Shown here in pieces: positions 1 through 9,092 of a DNA stretch of 64,000 nucleotides (position 1 is its first letter; each line of letters begins with the position of its first letter). This stretch comes from Heliomicrobium undosum (GTDB taxonomy: Bacteria > Bacillota > Desulfitobacteriia > Heliobacteriales > Heliobacteriaceae). Below the pieces are notes generated by a model. It was not told the DNA's origin and did no database searches. It saw nothing but the letters and a program-made list of their open reading frames with translations. A program made the position numbers and the translations under genes. The stretch spans positions 62,001 to 126,000 of the forward strand of contig NZ_WXEY01000001.1 of NCBI RefSeq assembly GCF_009877425.1, in the 5' to 3' direction.

Positions 1-927
1 GACATCCTTGGCGGCGCGGACCACCCGGATCAGGTCCTCGACGATCCGCACATGGAAGGTCATCGTCGCCGACACGGCGAGCACCTGGGCGTTGTTATCG
101 CGCAAGGCCTGGACCACGTTGGCCGCCGGCGTGCTCGCCCCAAGGTAGTAGGTGTCCCAACCGTCCATCTCCAAAAAGTCCGACACCATTCGGATCCCGA
201 TCTCATGAAGTTCGCCGCTCACACAGGTGGCCACGAGCCGGCGGTTTTTAGAGGGACCAGAAAAAATGAAGGGATACAACTGGGCCATGATCATCTGGGT
301 GGCCGCGGAGCAGTAGTGCTCCTGCGCTACATTGATCCGGTTCATCTGCCAGAGGCGGCCGATCTCGTACTGGCTGCGCTGAAAGACGAAGAGATAGATG
401 TCCCGCACAGAAACGCCCGATTGAACGGCGTCCAAGATCAACCGCGCGGCGGCGTGCCGTTCCCCTTGCAGCAGCGTGTCCAGGTACTGCCGCGCCAGAT
501 CGCTCAAGGGCGCATCTGGCGTAAAATAGGTCGGCGGATCGGCCGGCGACTCATCGAGACCGTTGATGCTCAGATCGAGGTATTCAGAGACGATGTCGCC
601 CACATCGACGGGCAGCATCTCGCGGAGAACGTCCTTGGTAAAGGATAAGTTCTTTGCCAGGTCGGTGACAGGGATGCCACGGCCAGACAGAAGGACCTTC
701 ACCCAGGAGACATAATCCGTAAACAGAGACGGGCTTTTCGTCGCCACCGCCTCGGAGAGGAAGGACAGTTGCGCCCGGATGTCCTGCAGGGCGCGCAAGC
801 GCCCGATGTCGTTAAATTTCTCCGTCAGTTCCGTTGGCGCCACCGATTGGCGCACCAGGATCGCCTCCGACAACTGCGGCAGTTTGTCTTCAAATATTTT
901 ACTGATCTGGCTGTACTGATCGCTCAT
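1..927 (-). CDS. Cobalamin-binding sensor protein with CarH-type cap (3' end outside window)
   Basis: An open frame of 309 codons starts at ATG 927 and runs off the left edge. After an N-terminal region without a recognised DNA-binding domain (about residues 1-135) comes a helical cap, with Trp193 followed nine residues later by Glu203-His204, the Wx9EH signature of light-sensing B12 proteins such as CarH. A Rossmann-type B12 domain follows, with the lower-ligand motif ELHEIG (His241). Family knowledge: Wx9EH proteins bind adenosyl- or methylcobalamin, and several respond to light or redox state; AerR-like proteins also lack a DNA-binding domain. The gene lies 128 bp downstream of a co-oriented hybrid histidine kinase, so a shared signalling pathway is likely. 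A corrinoid methyltransferase partner protein is the alternative, but the cap motif argues for a sensor. The conserved GG motif would lie beyond the edge. Confidence 0.85.
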   Translation of the reverse strand, partial: MSDQYSQISKIFEDKLPQLSEAILVRQSVAPTELTEKFNDIGRLRALQDIRAQLSFLSEAVATKSPSLFTDYVSWVKVLLSGRGIPVTDLAKNLSFTKDVLREMLPVDVGDIVSEYLDLSINGLDESPADPPTYFTPDAPLSDLARQYLDTLLQGERHAAARLILDAVQSGVSVRDIYLFVFQRSQYEIGRLWQMNRINVAQEHYCSAATQMIMAQLYPFIFSGPSKNRRLVATCVSGELHEIGIRMVSDFLEMDGWDTYYLGASTPAANVVQALRDNNAQVLAVSATMTFHVRIVEDLIRVVRAAKDV

Positions 928-1055
928 GGCCTTCCCTCTCTTCCTGTCGTCAAAGTATCTTCTGTCAGGGAAACTCACGAAGCTGCGCACTTGTATCCAT
1001 TAGGACAATATTCCATACAGGATTGTCGATTCCTGCATATAAAGAAAAAAACCGC

Positions 1056-3158
1056 TTATCCCGGGTGATGACCCACAAGGTGCCGAAGGGCCTTTTGGGT
1101 TCGTTCGAACTCGCGGGCCACCTGCTCCGCCTTGACCGGCGCCGAATCGAGGCAACCTTGCCGCCCCATGATCTCCAACTCCTTGCTGCAGGCCGACAAC
1201 GCATTGGCGCCGATGCCGGCGCTGCTGGACTTGAGGCTGTGGGCCAGGTTGGCCATCGCCCGCGCGTCCCGCTGGCGGACCGCTTCTCGCAGCGCCTCGA
1301 TCTTCGGCGGCGTGTCGCGTAAAAAGATCTCGATCACCTCGGCGACGATGTCCGGTTCGTCCTCTTCCTGCAATTCCCGGAGGCTGTCCAATACACCGCA
1401 GTCGATGACGTCTGTGTCGCAGGCGCCCCCTATGCCGGGGTCGGCGGGAAGCCAGCGTTCAAGCACCTGGCGCAAGGCCTGGATGACAAAAGGTTTGCTC
1501 AGGTAATCGTCCATCCCCGCCTGGAGGCAGCGCTCCTTGTCGCCCTGCATGGCATAGGCCGTCATGGCGATGATCGGTGTATGCGCGCCCTGCTTCCCCT
1601 CGTAGGAACGGATGGTCTGGGTGGCCTCATAACCATCCATCACCGGCATCTGGCAATCCATCAGGATCAGTGAGTAGCGGCCGCTCCGCGCCGCTTCCAC
1701 CGCATCCCGGCCGTTCATGACGGCATGGGCTTGCAAGCCCAACTTTTTCAACTGCAACAAGACGAGTTTCTGGTTGACGGGGTTGTCTTCGGCAAGGAGG
1801 ATCATCGGATCCGCACCGGATTCTTGGACAAGCGGCGCAACTTCAGGCACGTCACCTTCTCCTTCCTCTTTTTCGTAAACTGAACCTGTGGGGTTCGCAG
1901 CCTGCGCGGGGCTGCGTTCCAGGGGAAGGGAAACCCAGAAGGCTGAGCCTTTTCCCACTTCACTGGTTACCCCGATCTGCCCATGCATCAAGTCGATCAG
2001 CCGTTTGGTGATGGCCAGTCCCAGCCCCGTTCCGCCATACCTGCGCGTCGTGGAACTGTCGGCCTGGGTAAAAGGACTGAACAGGCAAGCCTGGGCCTCC
2101 GCCGAAATGCCGATGCCCGTATCGGCGACGTCGAAGCGAATCACCGTCTCGCCTTCATCGCCTCGCTCACAGCCGATGGTCAGTATCACGCTTCCTTTTT
2201 CCGTAAACTTGACGGCGTTATCGAGCAAATTGAAAAGCACCTGCCGCAGGCGAAGGGGATCGCCCCGCCGCAGTCCCTCCACCGCATTTTTCCAGACAAC
2301 CTGCAGTTCGAGCCCTTTCTCCCGGACTTTGGCTTCAAAGGTTTTCGCCATATCCTCCACGAGCGTTCGAATCTCGAAATCGGCAGGCTCCAGGCGCAAT
2401 TTGCCGGCTTCCATCTTCGAGAAGTCAAGGACATCGTTGATGATGTGCAACAGTTGATAGGCGGAATCGCTGGCCGTGGCGGCAAACTCCCGCTGCTCGG
2501 CAGACAAGGGCGTATTGAGCAACAATTCTGTCATCCCGAGGATGCCGTTGATCGGCGTCCGAATCTCATGGCTGATGGTGGCCAAAAATTCGCTTTTCGC
2601 CCGGCTGGCCGCTTCGGCCGCTTCTTTTGCTTCTTGAAGTTCCAGTTCCACCCGTTTGCGTTCCGTCACATCTGTATTGGAACCGGCCATGCGAACAGCC
2701 TTGCCCTCGTCATCCCAGATCGCCTGCCCGCGCGTGAGGATCCAGCGGTATCTCCCGTCCCGGCAGGAGAGGCGGTATTCGATCTCGAAGGTCGGCATAT
2801 GCCGGGCCAGATAGCTCTTGAGAACGCCCTTCACCCATTCGGCGTCCTCCGGGTGAAGCAAGCGTTTCCAGTCCTCGATCTGATCGCCGATCTCATCCGG
2901 TCCGTACCCGAGCATCTCCTTCCAACGAAGGGAGTAAAAGACGCGGTTCGTCCGCAAGTCCCAGTCCCAGATCCCGTCATTGGCGCCTGAAATCACCAGA
3001 CTGTAGCGCTCCTCACTGTCCTTGAGCGCCGCTTCAAAATCCCTGCGTCCGCAAACGCTGCCGTCAGGGATTGCCGATTTCAGGGCAGGCGATTCCTGGA
3101 CGTCATCACCGTGGCGATCACAGGCCGCTTGGTCCGTCATCCCAACCATTTGGCTCAT
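1056..3158 (-). CDS. Soluble PAS hybrid histidine kinase with receiver and HPt domains
   Basis: About 700 residues. Order: a PAS domain (about 45-165), HisKA with H-box [19 protein letters not shown] (His near 197), HATPase with [16 protein letters not shown] and GGTGLGL, a receiver with LLAEDN and [11 protein letters not shown], and a C-terminal HPt with LAHSLKSSS. The protein therefore carries a full phosphorelay up to an external response regulator. No membrane segment or signal peptide is visible, so it should sense a cytoplasmic signal. I chose the ATG at 3158 because GGAGGG lies seven bases upstream; a GTG at 3191 has no comparable site. The cobalamin-binding protein gene follows in the same direction and may be the sensory or output partner. 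Confidence 0.93.
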   Translation of the reverse strand: MSQMVGMTDQAACDRHGDDVQESPALKSAIPDGSVCGRRDFEAALKDSEERYSLVISGANDGIWDWDLRTNRVFYSLRWKEMLGYGPDEIGDQIEDWKRLLHPEDAEWVKGVLKSYLARHMPTFEIEYRLSCRDGRYRWILTRGQAIWDDEGKAVRMAGSNTDVTERKRVELELQEAKEAAEAASRAKSEFLATISHEIRTPINGILGMTELLLNTPLSAEQREFAATASDSAYQLLHIINDVLDFSKMEAGKLRLEPADFEIRTLVEDMAKTFEAKVREKGLELQVVWKNAVEGLRRGDPLRLRQVLFNLLDNAVKFTEKGSVILTIGCERGDEGETVIRFDVADTGIGISAEAQACLFSPFTQADSSTTRRYGGTGLGLAITKRLIDLMHGQIGVTSEVGKGSAFWVSLPLERSPAQAANPTGSVYEKEEGEGDVPEVAPLVQESGADPMILLAEDNPVNQKLVLLQLKKLGLQAHAVMNGRDAVEAARSGRYSLILMDCQMPVMDGYEATQTIRSYEGKQGAHTPIIAMTAYAMQGDKERCLQAGMDDYLSKPFVIQALRQVLERWLPADPGIGGACDTDVIDCGVLDSLRELQEEDEPDIVAEVIEIFLRDTPPKIEALREAVRQRDARAMANLAHSLKSSSAGIGANALSACSKELEIMGRQGCLDSAPVKAEQVAREFERTQKALRHLVGHHPG

Positions 3159-3320
3159 CACAGGGCCCTCCGACTGTTTACTTCCGCTCACACGAGAGGT
3201 ATGGGTTTGCGTTCAAGTTAGAACAAATCCTGATAAAACATAATAATAACATTCTATAAAAAGAGGGGCGATCCCTTTTTCGAACATCGGTTTGTTTCAA
3301 ATCTTCACGGAAAAATGCGA

Positions 3321-3350
3321 GAAAAAGCCGCCCCACAAAAAAGGGGCGGC
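3321..3350 (-). terminator. Intrinsic terminator after aroH
   Basis: On the minus strand an 8-bp GC stem (GCCGCCCC/GGGGCGGC, loop of eight) is followed by TTTTTC. It ends the hutP-aroH transcript and isolates the kinase gene downstream. The rest of 3159-3417 shows no gene. Confidence 0.85.
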
Positions 3351-3417
3351 CGCGTTATACACCTTATTGTATTGGATGCCTTCAGCGAGGATCGGTGGAG
3401 AAGCTTGGGCCTTATGT

Positions 3418-3789
3418 TCACCGGTTCAGGTCGGGCCGCAGTCGTACGGCGCCGCCCAGGTAGACATGGACCATATCCTCTTGTCCCTTCGGCGTGTTGA
3501 CATGTATCAACACCCGCACACAGCGGGCCAGCGCTTCGGGCACGTTGATCTCGCTCATGCACATGAGCGGCACCTGGTGCCATCCCGCCTCCCGGGCCGC
3601 ATAGGCCGGAAAATCGGCGTTCAGGTCCGGCGTCGCCGTAAAGATGGCCGAGGCGATGTCTTCGAGCCGCAACCCGTTGGCCTCGACGATCTCTCGCAGC
3701 AGTTCCTTAGTGGCCTGCTGGATCGCTTCCTTCGTGTTCTCCTCGACAGTGACGGCGCCGCGTATGCCGCGCACATAATTGACCGTCAT
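3418..3789 (-). CDS. aroH: Chorismate mutase, AroH type
   Basis: 123 residues, the usual length of the monofunctional trimeric AroH family that converts chorismate to prephenate for Phe/Tyr synthesis. The N-terminus [18 protein letters not shown] and the segment [17 protein letters not shown] are family hallmarks; the latter carries active-site residues. The C-terminal part [13 protein letters not shown] also fits. I start at ATG 3789, which has a G-rich Shine-Dalgarno site about five bases upstream; the open frame extends six codons further without one. It follows the HutP-family gene at a 27-bp distance and probably shares its transcript. Confidence 0.95.
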   Translation of the reverse strand: MTVNYVRGIRGAVTVEENTKEAIQQATKELLREIVEANGLRLEDIASAIFTATPDLNADFPAYAAREAGWHQVPLMCMSEINVPEALARCVRVLIHVNTPKGQEDMVHVYLGGAVRLRPDLNR

Positions 3790-3816
3790 GTCTATCCCCC
3801 CTACCATACTGCTGTC

Positions 3817-4236
3817 CTACAATGCCGCCCGGTGGCCCATGCCGACGGCCACCTCATCGAGATGGAGCAGGCCTATGCCGAAAAAGACGGCCACACTGAT
3901 GTGATCATGGAACCGGGCAATCCCCACCTTGCCGCCGATGTTCAGCCCCACGGCCTTCGGCAGGATCTGAGTCAACGCCTCGTGGGTGGCGCCGGCGACG
4001 GCGCCCTCTTCCGGGTGGCTCTCCCGGATGACCCCTTCCCGCTTGGCCGCCACGACCGCCCGCTCGATGATCTTCTTCACCGCCGGAATGAACTCGCCGC
4101 CGTAATCGACAGCCGCTGTCCGGATCCCCTCTTCGGCATAGAGGCGGCGCAGTTGATGCTCGTCTTCACGGCTCTCGCTCATGGCCAGTCGCAAGGCGGC
4201 TGCTGCGACGCGTTTGCTTCCCGGATTGCCTCCCAT
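3817..4236 (-). CDS. HutP-family protein
   Basis: About 139 residues. The segments EEGAVAGATHEALTQ and GKVGIARFHDHISVAVFFG and the C-terminus LGHRA-like VGMGHRAAL match HutP-family proteins found widely in anaerobic Firmicutes. In Bacillus, HutP is a histidine- and Mg-dependent RNA-binding antiterminator of the hut operon. No histidine-utilisation gene is visible here, so the RNA target is unknown. Start at ATG 4236 is preferred, with GGGAGG seven bases upstream. It sits between a flavoprotein gene (44 bp upstream) and aroH. Family call is firm; regulatory role is inferred. Confidence 0.85.
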   Translation of the reverse strand: MGGNPGSKRVAAAALRLAMSESREDEHQLRRLYAEEGIRTAAVDYGGEFIPAVKKIIERAVVAAKREGVIRESHPEEGAVAGATHEALTQILPKAVGLNIGGKVGIARFHDHISVAVFFGIGLLHLDEVAVGMGHRAAL

Positions 4237-4280
4237 GGACCGTCCTCCCATTCTCCCCGGCTTGACACCGGGTATGCCCA

Positions 4281-5573
4281 TTATAGCCCTCCCGGCGGGG
4301 CCTTGACAAGCTTGGCAGCCGCCCGTCCGGCCGCATAGCCCATCGACCAGGCCGCTTGCAGATTGAAACCGCCGGTGTAGCCATCCACATCAACCACCTC
4401 GCCGGCAAAGAAGAGGCCGGGGGCCTGCTTGCTGGCCATCGTTTTCGGATCGATCTCACGGATGTCGACGCCGCCGGCGGTGACGATGGCCTCGCTCATG
4501 GGCCGGTGGCCCGTCGCAGTGACAGTGAGCGCCGTCAGCGTCTCCAAGAGGTTGCGCCGCTCCGCCTTGGTGATCTGATGGACAAACTTGTCCTCTGAGA
4601 TGCCTGACAAGGTGATGACGATGGGGATCAACGACTTGGGCAGCAGATCGCCCAGAGCGTTTTTGAACTGCTTGCGCTGAAACTGGGCGAAATCGCGCTG
4701 GATCCGCGCGTCCAACTGCTCCGGCGTCAGAGCCGGTTTCAGGTTGATCTTGACGTGGAGCGGGTGTTTCTCCGGGGCGCCGCTTTTTTCCCAGTAGTTC
4801 GTGGCGTGCTTGCTGAGGCTGAGGATGACCGGACCGGAGACGCCGAAATGGGTGAAGATCATCTCACCGAACTCCTCGCCCAGCTTTTTACCGGCCTTGT
4901 CCTGGAGGGTTACCCGCACGTTTTTCAGCGTCAGCCCCTGCAGGTCCTTGACCCAGGGATCGGCAGACACCAAGGGCACGAGTGAGGGCCGCAGGGTGGT
5001 AACGGTATGGCCCAGTTCGCCGGCAAAACGGAAACCGTCACCGCTGCTGCCTGTGCCGGGGTAGGTGCTCCCCCCGGTCGCCACGATGACGGCGGCGCCT
5101 GGATGGAATTGGCCGTCGCTCGTGCGGACGCCCCGGATGGCGCCGCCGGCGTCCCGTTCAATGGATGTCACTGTCCGCCCGGTCAGCACCTCCACCTTCA
5201 GCCGCTTCAACTCGCGGACCATGGCGTCGACCACGTCGGCGGCCCGGTCGCTCTGCGGAAACACGCGGTTGCCCCGCTCCACTTTTAATGGAAGTCCCAG
5301 TTCTTCCTCGAAAAAGCGCATCGTCTGCCTGGCGTCGAAGGCCCGCAGGGCGCTGTAGAGGAACCGGCCGTTGCCCGGCAGGTTGGCGATGATCCCGTCG
5401 GTGTCGGTGTCGTTGGTCACATTGCAGCGGCCCTTGCCGGTGATGAGCAATTTTTTCCCGAGCCGGTCGTTCTTCTCCAAAAGCAAAAGGGGCGCCCCTG
5501 CTCTGGCCCCCATGATGGCCGCCGTCAGCCCGGCGGCCCCCCCTCCGATGACGATGATCCTTGCCGTATCCAG
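4281..5573 (-). CDS. BaiN/HI0933-like FAD-dependent oxidoreductase, probable CTG start
   Basis: 430 residues if read from CTG 5573. The first ATG (5513) would begin after the dinucleotide-binding loop; only the upstream extension contains RIIVIGGGAAGLTAA, the GxGxxG FAD motif every member needs. The only good ribosome site, AGGAGG, lies 11 bases before this CTG, and no ATG, GTG or TTG codon is in frame between. Other family marks are LLEKNDRLGKKLLITGKGRC, GGSTYPGTGSSGDG and the C-terminal GYTGGFNLQAAWSMG. The family contains reductases of uncertain substrate, including bile-acid-related BaiN. Function here is not known. Confidence 0.9.
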   Translation of the reverse strand: MDTARIIVIGGGAAGLTAAIMGARAGAPLLLLEKNDRLGKKLLITGKGRCNVTNDTDTDGIIANLPGNGRFLYSALRAFDARQTMRFFEEELGLPLKVERGNRVFPQSDRAADVVDAMVRELKRLKVEVLTGRTVTSIERDAGGAIRGVRTSDGQFHPGAAVIVATGGSTYPGTGSSGDGFRFAGELGHTVTTLRPSLVPLVSADPWVKDLQGLTLKNVRVTLQDKAGKKLGEEFGEMIFTHFGVSGPVILSLSKHATNYWEKSGAPEKHPLHVKINLKPALTPEQLDARIQRDFAQFQRKQFKNALGDLLPKSLIPIVITLSGISEDKFVHQITKAERRNLLETLTALTVTATGHRPMSEAIVTAGGVDIREIDPKTMASKQAPGLFFAGEVVDVDGYTGGFNLQAAWSMGYAAGRAAAKLVKAPPGGL

Positions 5574-5603
5574 TGTCGTCGCAGCCTCCTATTGAATCTG
5601 TGT

Positions 5604-6077
5604 TCAGCGCGCCGTCAGTCGCCGTTCCAGCGCCTGCCTGAACTGCCGCTGGTCCTCATTGATCCGGTAGACGAACCGCTCCAATTCAAAACGGTGGAGA
5701 AAAACCTGTTCCGGTTCAAGCATTTCAATCTTGCGAAATTCGTCGCGCAAAGTAAACCGCAACAGATCCTCGAGTGTGTCGGCGCCGATGGTCACAATGA
5801 CAGGCGCAAAGGCGATCTCCCTGCCTGTGTCCTCATCGAGCAGGATATAGATATCGATGGCCATATCGATATCCTCGACGGTGATTCCCTGGATGGGCAC
5901 GTTGCGCAGCAATGCCACCTGCTGCTCACGGATCGCCTCGGCCTCTTTATCTACATCCGGGGTCCCGAAAAAAAGCCTGTTTTTGCGAATGGGCGTGTGA
6001 AAGTCGAGGCGCACCCGCGCCCGTAAGGCCGGACGGCGCCATTCGTCCCCGCTGATTCCGTTAAGCACTGTTGTCAC
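5604..6077 (-). CDS. Conserved-looking hypothetical protein
   Basis: 157 residues, no recognised domain. The protein is charged and soluble, with no signal peptide or membrane segment. It is rich in paired acidic and hydrophobic stretches, such as ITVEDIDMAIDIYILLDEDTG, and ends in an Arg/Gln-rich helix. It lies 30 bp upstream of the flavoprotein gene and on the same strand, so co-transcription is likely. I do not recognise it and assign no function. Confidence 0.7.
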   Translation of the reverse strand: MTTVLNGISGDEWRRPALRARVRLDFHTPIRKNRLFFGTPDVDKEAEAIREQQVALLRNVPIQGITVEDIDMAIDIYILLDEDTGREIAFAPVIVTIGADTLEDLLRFTLRDEFRKIEMLEPEQVFLHRFELERFVYRINEDQRQFRQALERRLTAR

Positions 6078-6161
6078 TCCACACTACAGTCAGTCCAGCG
6101 ACCATACAGCCACCACTCCAACCACGTCTTTTCCTATTTTTCCATAATTCGAGATATAGGG

Positions 6162-7238
6162 CTAAAAACCCTCTTTTTTCGGCCACATCCCCATATCACG
6201 CAAGACGCAGGTGGCGAGGTAAGCCTGGTGGAGAGCGAGAACAGCACCAACCCCTTCCCCGTATTGCAGGTCAAAGGCTAACAGCGGTTGGAGGCCAAGG
6301 TGTTCGACGATCTTCTGCTGCCCCCTCTCTTTCGAACGATGGCTGAGCAGCAGGTAATCGCCGATGGCCGGATCGAGGCGGTGGGCGCACAAGGCGGCGG
6401 TGCAGGTGACAAAGCCGTCAAGCACCGCCGGCGTCCGGCAACGCGCCGCCTCCAAGATGGCGCCGGACAGGGCGGCGATCTCCAGGCCGCCCACCATGGA
6501 GAGCACCTCAATGACATCATGCGCCGGCGGGCGGTGCAGCGCCAGCGCCTGTTCGATGACGGCTTTTTTCTTTTCCATGCTGTCCGGCGAAAGGCCTGAA
6601 CCCCGCCCCACCACCTCTGCCGGCGGCAGTTCCAGCAACGCCGCCGTGATGGCGCTGCAAGCGGTCGTATTTCCGATGCCGATTTCCCCGAGCGCCAGCC
6701 CTTGCATCCCGTCCCGGACCGCCTCGCGGACGAGAGAAGAGCCGGTCTGCAAGGCCTGGTAGACCTGATCCCGCGACAGCGCCCGTCCGTGGAGAAAGTT
6801 GTCCGTTCCAGGGGCGATCTTGCGACAGCGCAGCGATGTCACCGGCCTGTCCCGACCGAGGCCGGGCATGGAGAAGAGCCGGCAGCCGGGTCCGCAGTCG
6901 TCTTTGAGGCCCACGTCGACGAGGTGAACCTCCGTGCCCGTCTCCCGGCCCAACACAGCCGTCCCCGACTTCTCCTCCAAAAAGGCCTTGACGATCTCCC
7001 GGGTCATGCCGGGCGGGTAGGCGCTCACGCCCGCCTCGGCCACCCCATGTTCGGCCACCATCACCAGCGCCCGCCGGCGCTGCAGACTCGGCGCCGGATT
7101 GCCGGTGATCCCGGCCAGGTGGATGACGAACTCCTCTAATGAGCCCAGCCCGTGAGGCGGCTTGATCAGCCCGTCCCAGCGGGATCGCGCGGCGGCCATG
7201 GCGCTGCGGTCCAGGGGACCGATGGGATTAGTATTCAA
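6162..7238 (-). CDS. cobT: Nicotinate-nucleotide:dimethylbenzimidazole phosphoribosyltransferase
   Basis: 358 residues, normal for CobT, which makes alpha-ribazole phosphate for the lower loop of cobalamin. Visible family segments include KPPHGLGSLEE, VAEHGVAEAGVSAYP, LGEIGIGNTT and LDGFVTCTAALCA. The start is a TTG at 7238 that overlaps the cobO stop by 11 bases, so translation is probably coupled; a later ATG (7199) is possible. Together with cobO this forms a small cobalamin-assembly operon. No cobalamin riboswitch is visible nearby. Confidence 0.95.
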   Translation of the reverse strand: MNTNPIGPLDRSAMAAARSRWDGLIKPPHGLGSLEEFVIHLAGITGNPAPSLQRRRALVMVAEHGVAEAGVSAYPPGMTREIVKAFLEEKSGTAVLGRETGTEVHLVDVGLKDDCGPGCRLFSMPGLGRDRPVTSLRCRKIAPGTDNFLHGRALSRDQVYQALQTGSSLVREAVRDGMQGLALGEIGIGNTTACSAITAALLELPPAEVVGRGSGLSPDSMEKKKAVIEQALALHRPPAHDVIEVLSMVGGLEIAALSGAILEAARCRTPAVLDGFVTCTAALCAHRLDPAIGDYLLLSHRSKERGQQKIVEHLGLQPLLAFDLQYGEGVGAVLALHQAYLATCVLRDMGMWPKKEGF

Positions 7239-7830
7239 TGCCCCGGCGGCTCGGCACCCCGATCTGGTAGGGATGCTTGATCTCGCGCATCTCTGTCACC
7301 AGATGGGCTTTCTCCAGGATCTCCGGCGGCGTGTTCCGTCCGGTAATGACCACTTCCACATGGTCCGGTTTTGCCGCGAGCAGGTCCAGCGCCGCTTCCA
7401 GGGTGACCAGTTCAAACCAGAGGGCATTGGACAGTTCGTCCAGGATGACGATATCGTATTCGCCGCCGGTGATTACCGCCCGCGCCCGTTCCATGGCGCG
7501 ATCAGCCATCAACCGGTCCTGTTCAGTCGCCGCTCCCTTGCGCACAAAACAACCGCCGCAGCCGACGCACTGCATCTCCCCCTGCCGGATCATCGGGTCA
7601 TGGGGACAGTTGCGGCCGTACTGGGCCAGTTGAATATCGGGAGAGAGCCGTTGCAAGGAAAATAGTTCCCCATAATAGGAACTGCCTTTCATGAATTGGA
7701 TGATATAGACCTTAAACCCGTGACCGAGGGCCCGCAGGGCGAGACCGAGGGCCGCTGTCGTTTTTCCCTTGGAATTTCCCGTGTACACCTGAATCAAACC
7801 TTTTTCCAGACGCGCTCTTGCCACGTCCAT
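7228..7830 (-). CDS. cobO: Cob(I)alamin adenosyltransferase, CobA/CobO type
   Basis: About 200 residues. The P-loop GNSKGKTTAALGLALRA, the segment VYIIQFMKG and the Walker-B-like YDIVILDELSNAL identify the CobA/CobO/BtuR family, which adenosylates Co(I) corrinoids with ATP. An insert with CVGCGGCF adds four cysteines, unusual for the family but seen in some Firmicutes. ATG 7830 lies only two bases after GGAGG; a GTG two codons later (7824) has an eight-base spacing and may be the true start. The first 119 bases overlap the end of the upstream RluB-type gene in another frame. Confidence 0.93.
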   Translation of the reverse strand: MDVARARLEKGLIQVYTGNSKGKTTAALGLALRALGHGFKVYIIQFMKGSSYYGELFSLQRLSPDIQLAQYGRNCPHDPMIRQGEMQCVGCGGCFVRKGAATEQDRLMADRAMERARAVITGGEYDIVILDELSNALWFELVTLEAALDLLAAKPDHVEVVITGRNTPPEILEKAHLVTEMREIKHPYQIGVPSRRGIEY

Positions 7831-8902
7831 CGCCTCCGTTGTTTGCTTCCCGAAAACCCTTTGGACCTTTGGCAGTGCCCTTAACATTGTCCTTGGCGGG
7901 TCCCTTGGCAGGTCCGTTTATGGGTCCCTTTGCAGGAGCCGTTGCAGTTCCCTTTATGGGTCCCTTTGCAGGAGCCGTTGCAGTTCCCTTTATGGGTCCC
8001 TTTGCCGCTCCTTTTGCCGGTCCCTTAACTGATCTCTTGTCTAATCCTGTTTCTGTTCTTTTTACTGCCCCTTTTTGATCCCGGTGAGCGGAGGCAGCTT
8101 TTGCCATCGTAGCCGTCTTGGCTGGCCTAGCCGTCTGCCTGCGCTCGTCCCTGCCAGGGGCGGTCGCTTCTTTCATCCCCGCCGCCGACTTCAACGCCCG
8201 GAGTTCGGCCGGGGTCAGCGGGCGGACTTCGCCGGGCTTCAATTTGCCCAGGGTGATCGGTCCAAAAGAGATCCGTTCCAGATCGATGACCGGATGACCG
8301 ATGGCGTCGCCCATCCGGCGGATCTGGCGCTTGCGACCCTCATGGATCTTGATCTCGATCCAGGTGGCGCCCCCTTCCCGGCGGAGCAACCGGACCTCGG
8401 CCGGCGCCGTCACCCCGTCTTCCAGCTTAATGCCTTCCGCCAGCGCCTTCAGCGCCCCATCGCTCACATCATCGCGCAGGCGCGCGCGGTAGGTCTTCTC
8501 GACACCGAAACGGGGATGGGTGAGCCGGAAGGCCAACTGACCGTCGTTAGTCAACAACAAAAGCCCTTCCGTATCCTGATCAAGCCGGCCCACGGGATAC
8601 ACCCGCTCGTTGACGCCGGGAAGAAGGCCGATCACCGTCTGCCGCCCCTGGGGATCCTTGCAGGTGGTCACGACCCCCCTCGGCTTGTACAAGGCGTAGT
8701 AGACGGGCGCTTCGCGCCGTTCCAGGGCGCGACCGTCCACCTCGATCACATCCTGGGCTTCGTCGACGCGAACCCCCTGCTCCCGCACGACGGTCCCGTT
8801 GATGCGCACCCTACCTGCCCGGATCATCGCTTCCGCTTCTCGGCGAGAAGCGACACCGTGCGCCGCCAGCAGTTTTTGCAAACGAACGGTTTGACTGTCC
8901 AT
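7712..8902 (-). CDS. RluB/RsuA-type pseudouridine synthase with long basic repeat tail
   Basis: 396 residues from ATG 8902 (GAGGG five bases upstream). An S4 RNA-binding domain (VRLQKLLAAHGVASRREAE) is followed by the catalytic domain with GRLDQDTEGLLLLTNDG, whose Asp is the nucleophile, and RKRQIRRM. Family role: one uridine in 23S or 16S rRNA is converted to pseudouridine. The core ends near residue 250. The remaining 145 residues are Lys/Gly/Ala/Pro-rich, with a 12-residue repeat, and probably bind RNA nonspecifically. The tail's last 119 bases overlap cobO. Confidence 0.93.
   Translation of the reverse strand: MDSQTVRLQKLLAAHGVASRREAEAMIRAGRVRINGTVVREQGVRVDEAQDVIEVDGRALERREAPVYYALYKPRGVVTTCKDPQGRQTVIGLLPGVNERVYPVGRLDQDTEGLLLLTNDGQLAFRLTHPRFGVEKTYRARLRDDVSDGALKALAEGIKLEDGVTAPAEVRLLRREGGATWIEIKIHEGRKRQIRRMGDAIGHPVIDLERISFGPITLGKLKPGEVRPLTPAELRALKSAAGMKEATAPGRDERRQTARPAKTATMAKAASAHRDQKGAVKRTETGLDKRSVKGPAKGAAKGPIKGTATAPAKGPIKGTATAPAKGPINGPAKGPAKDNVKGTAKGPKGFREANNGGDGRGKSASGKRFDSGVHGKFQGKNDSGPRSRPAGPRSRV
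7922..8005 (-). repeat. 36-bp tandem repeat inside the RluB-type gene
   Basis: Two exact 36-bp copies (7922-7957, 7958-7993) and a 12-bp partial third encode the 12-residue units KGTATAPAKGPI. The period is a multiple of three, so copy-number changes keep the frame. Confidence 0.9.
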
Positions 8903-8987
8903 AGACGCCCTCATTTCCCGGATCCGATTCCGGCTTAGTTTTTCCTGTCTGCCCACACTATACCATGAAAACACCATCGGGGCATAC

Positions 8988-9014
8988 AAAAAAGGCCCGC
9001 ACCACAGCAGGCCC
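8988..9014 (-). terminator. Intrinsic terminator of the 83-residue gene
   Basis: Minus-strand stem GGCCTGC/GCGGGCC (one G-U pair) with a six-base loop, followed by TTTTTT. Confidence 0.8.
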
Positions 9015-9092
9015 CTTTCATCACCCATCGCATTTCGCAAAGATTATCTCCCGAATATGACCGGGCGCCCGGAAAAGGTGTACACGTTCCGC

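Noticed and set aside
7818-8078. Plus-strand ORF rich in GPFAGAVAVPFM repeats
   Set aside because: It is the antisense of the 36-bp repeat in the RluB-type tail.
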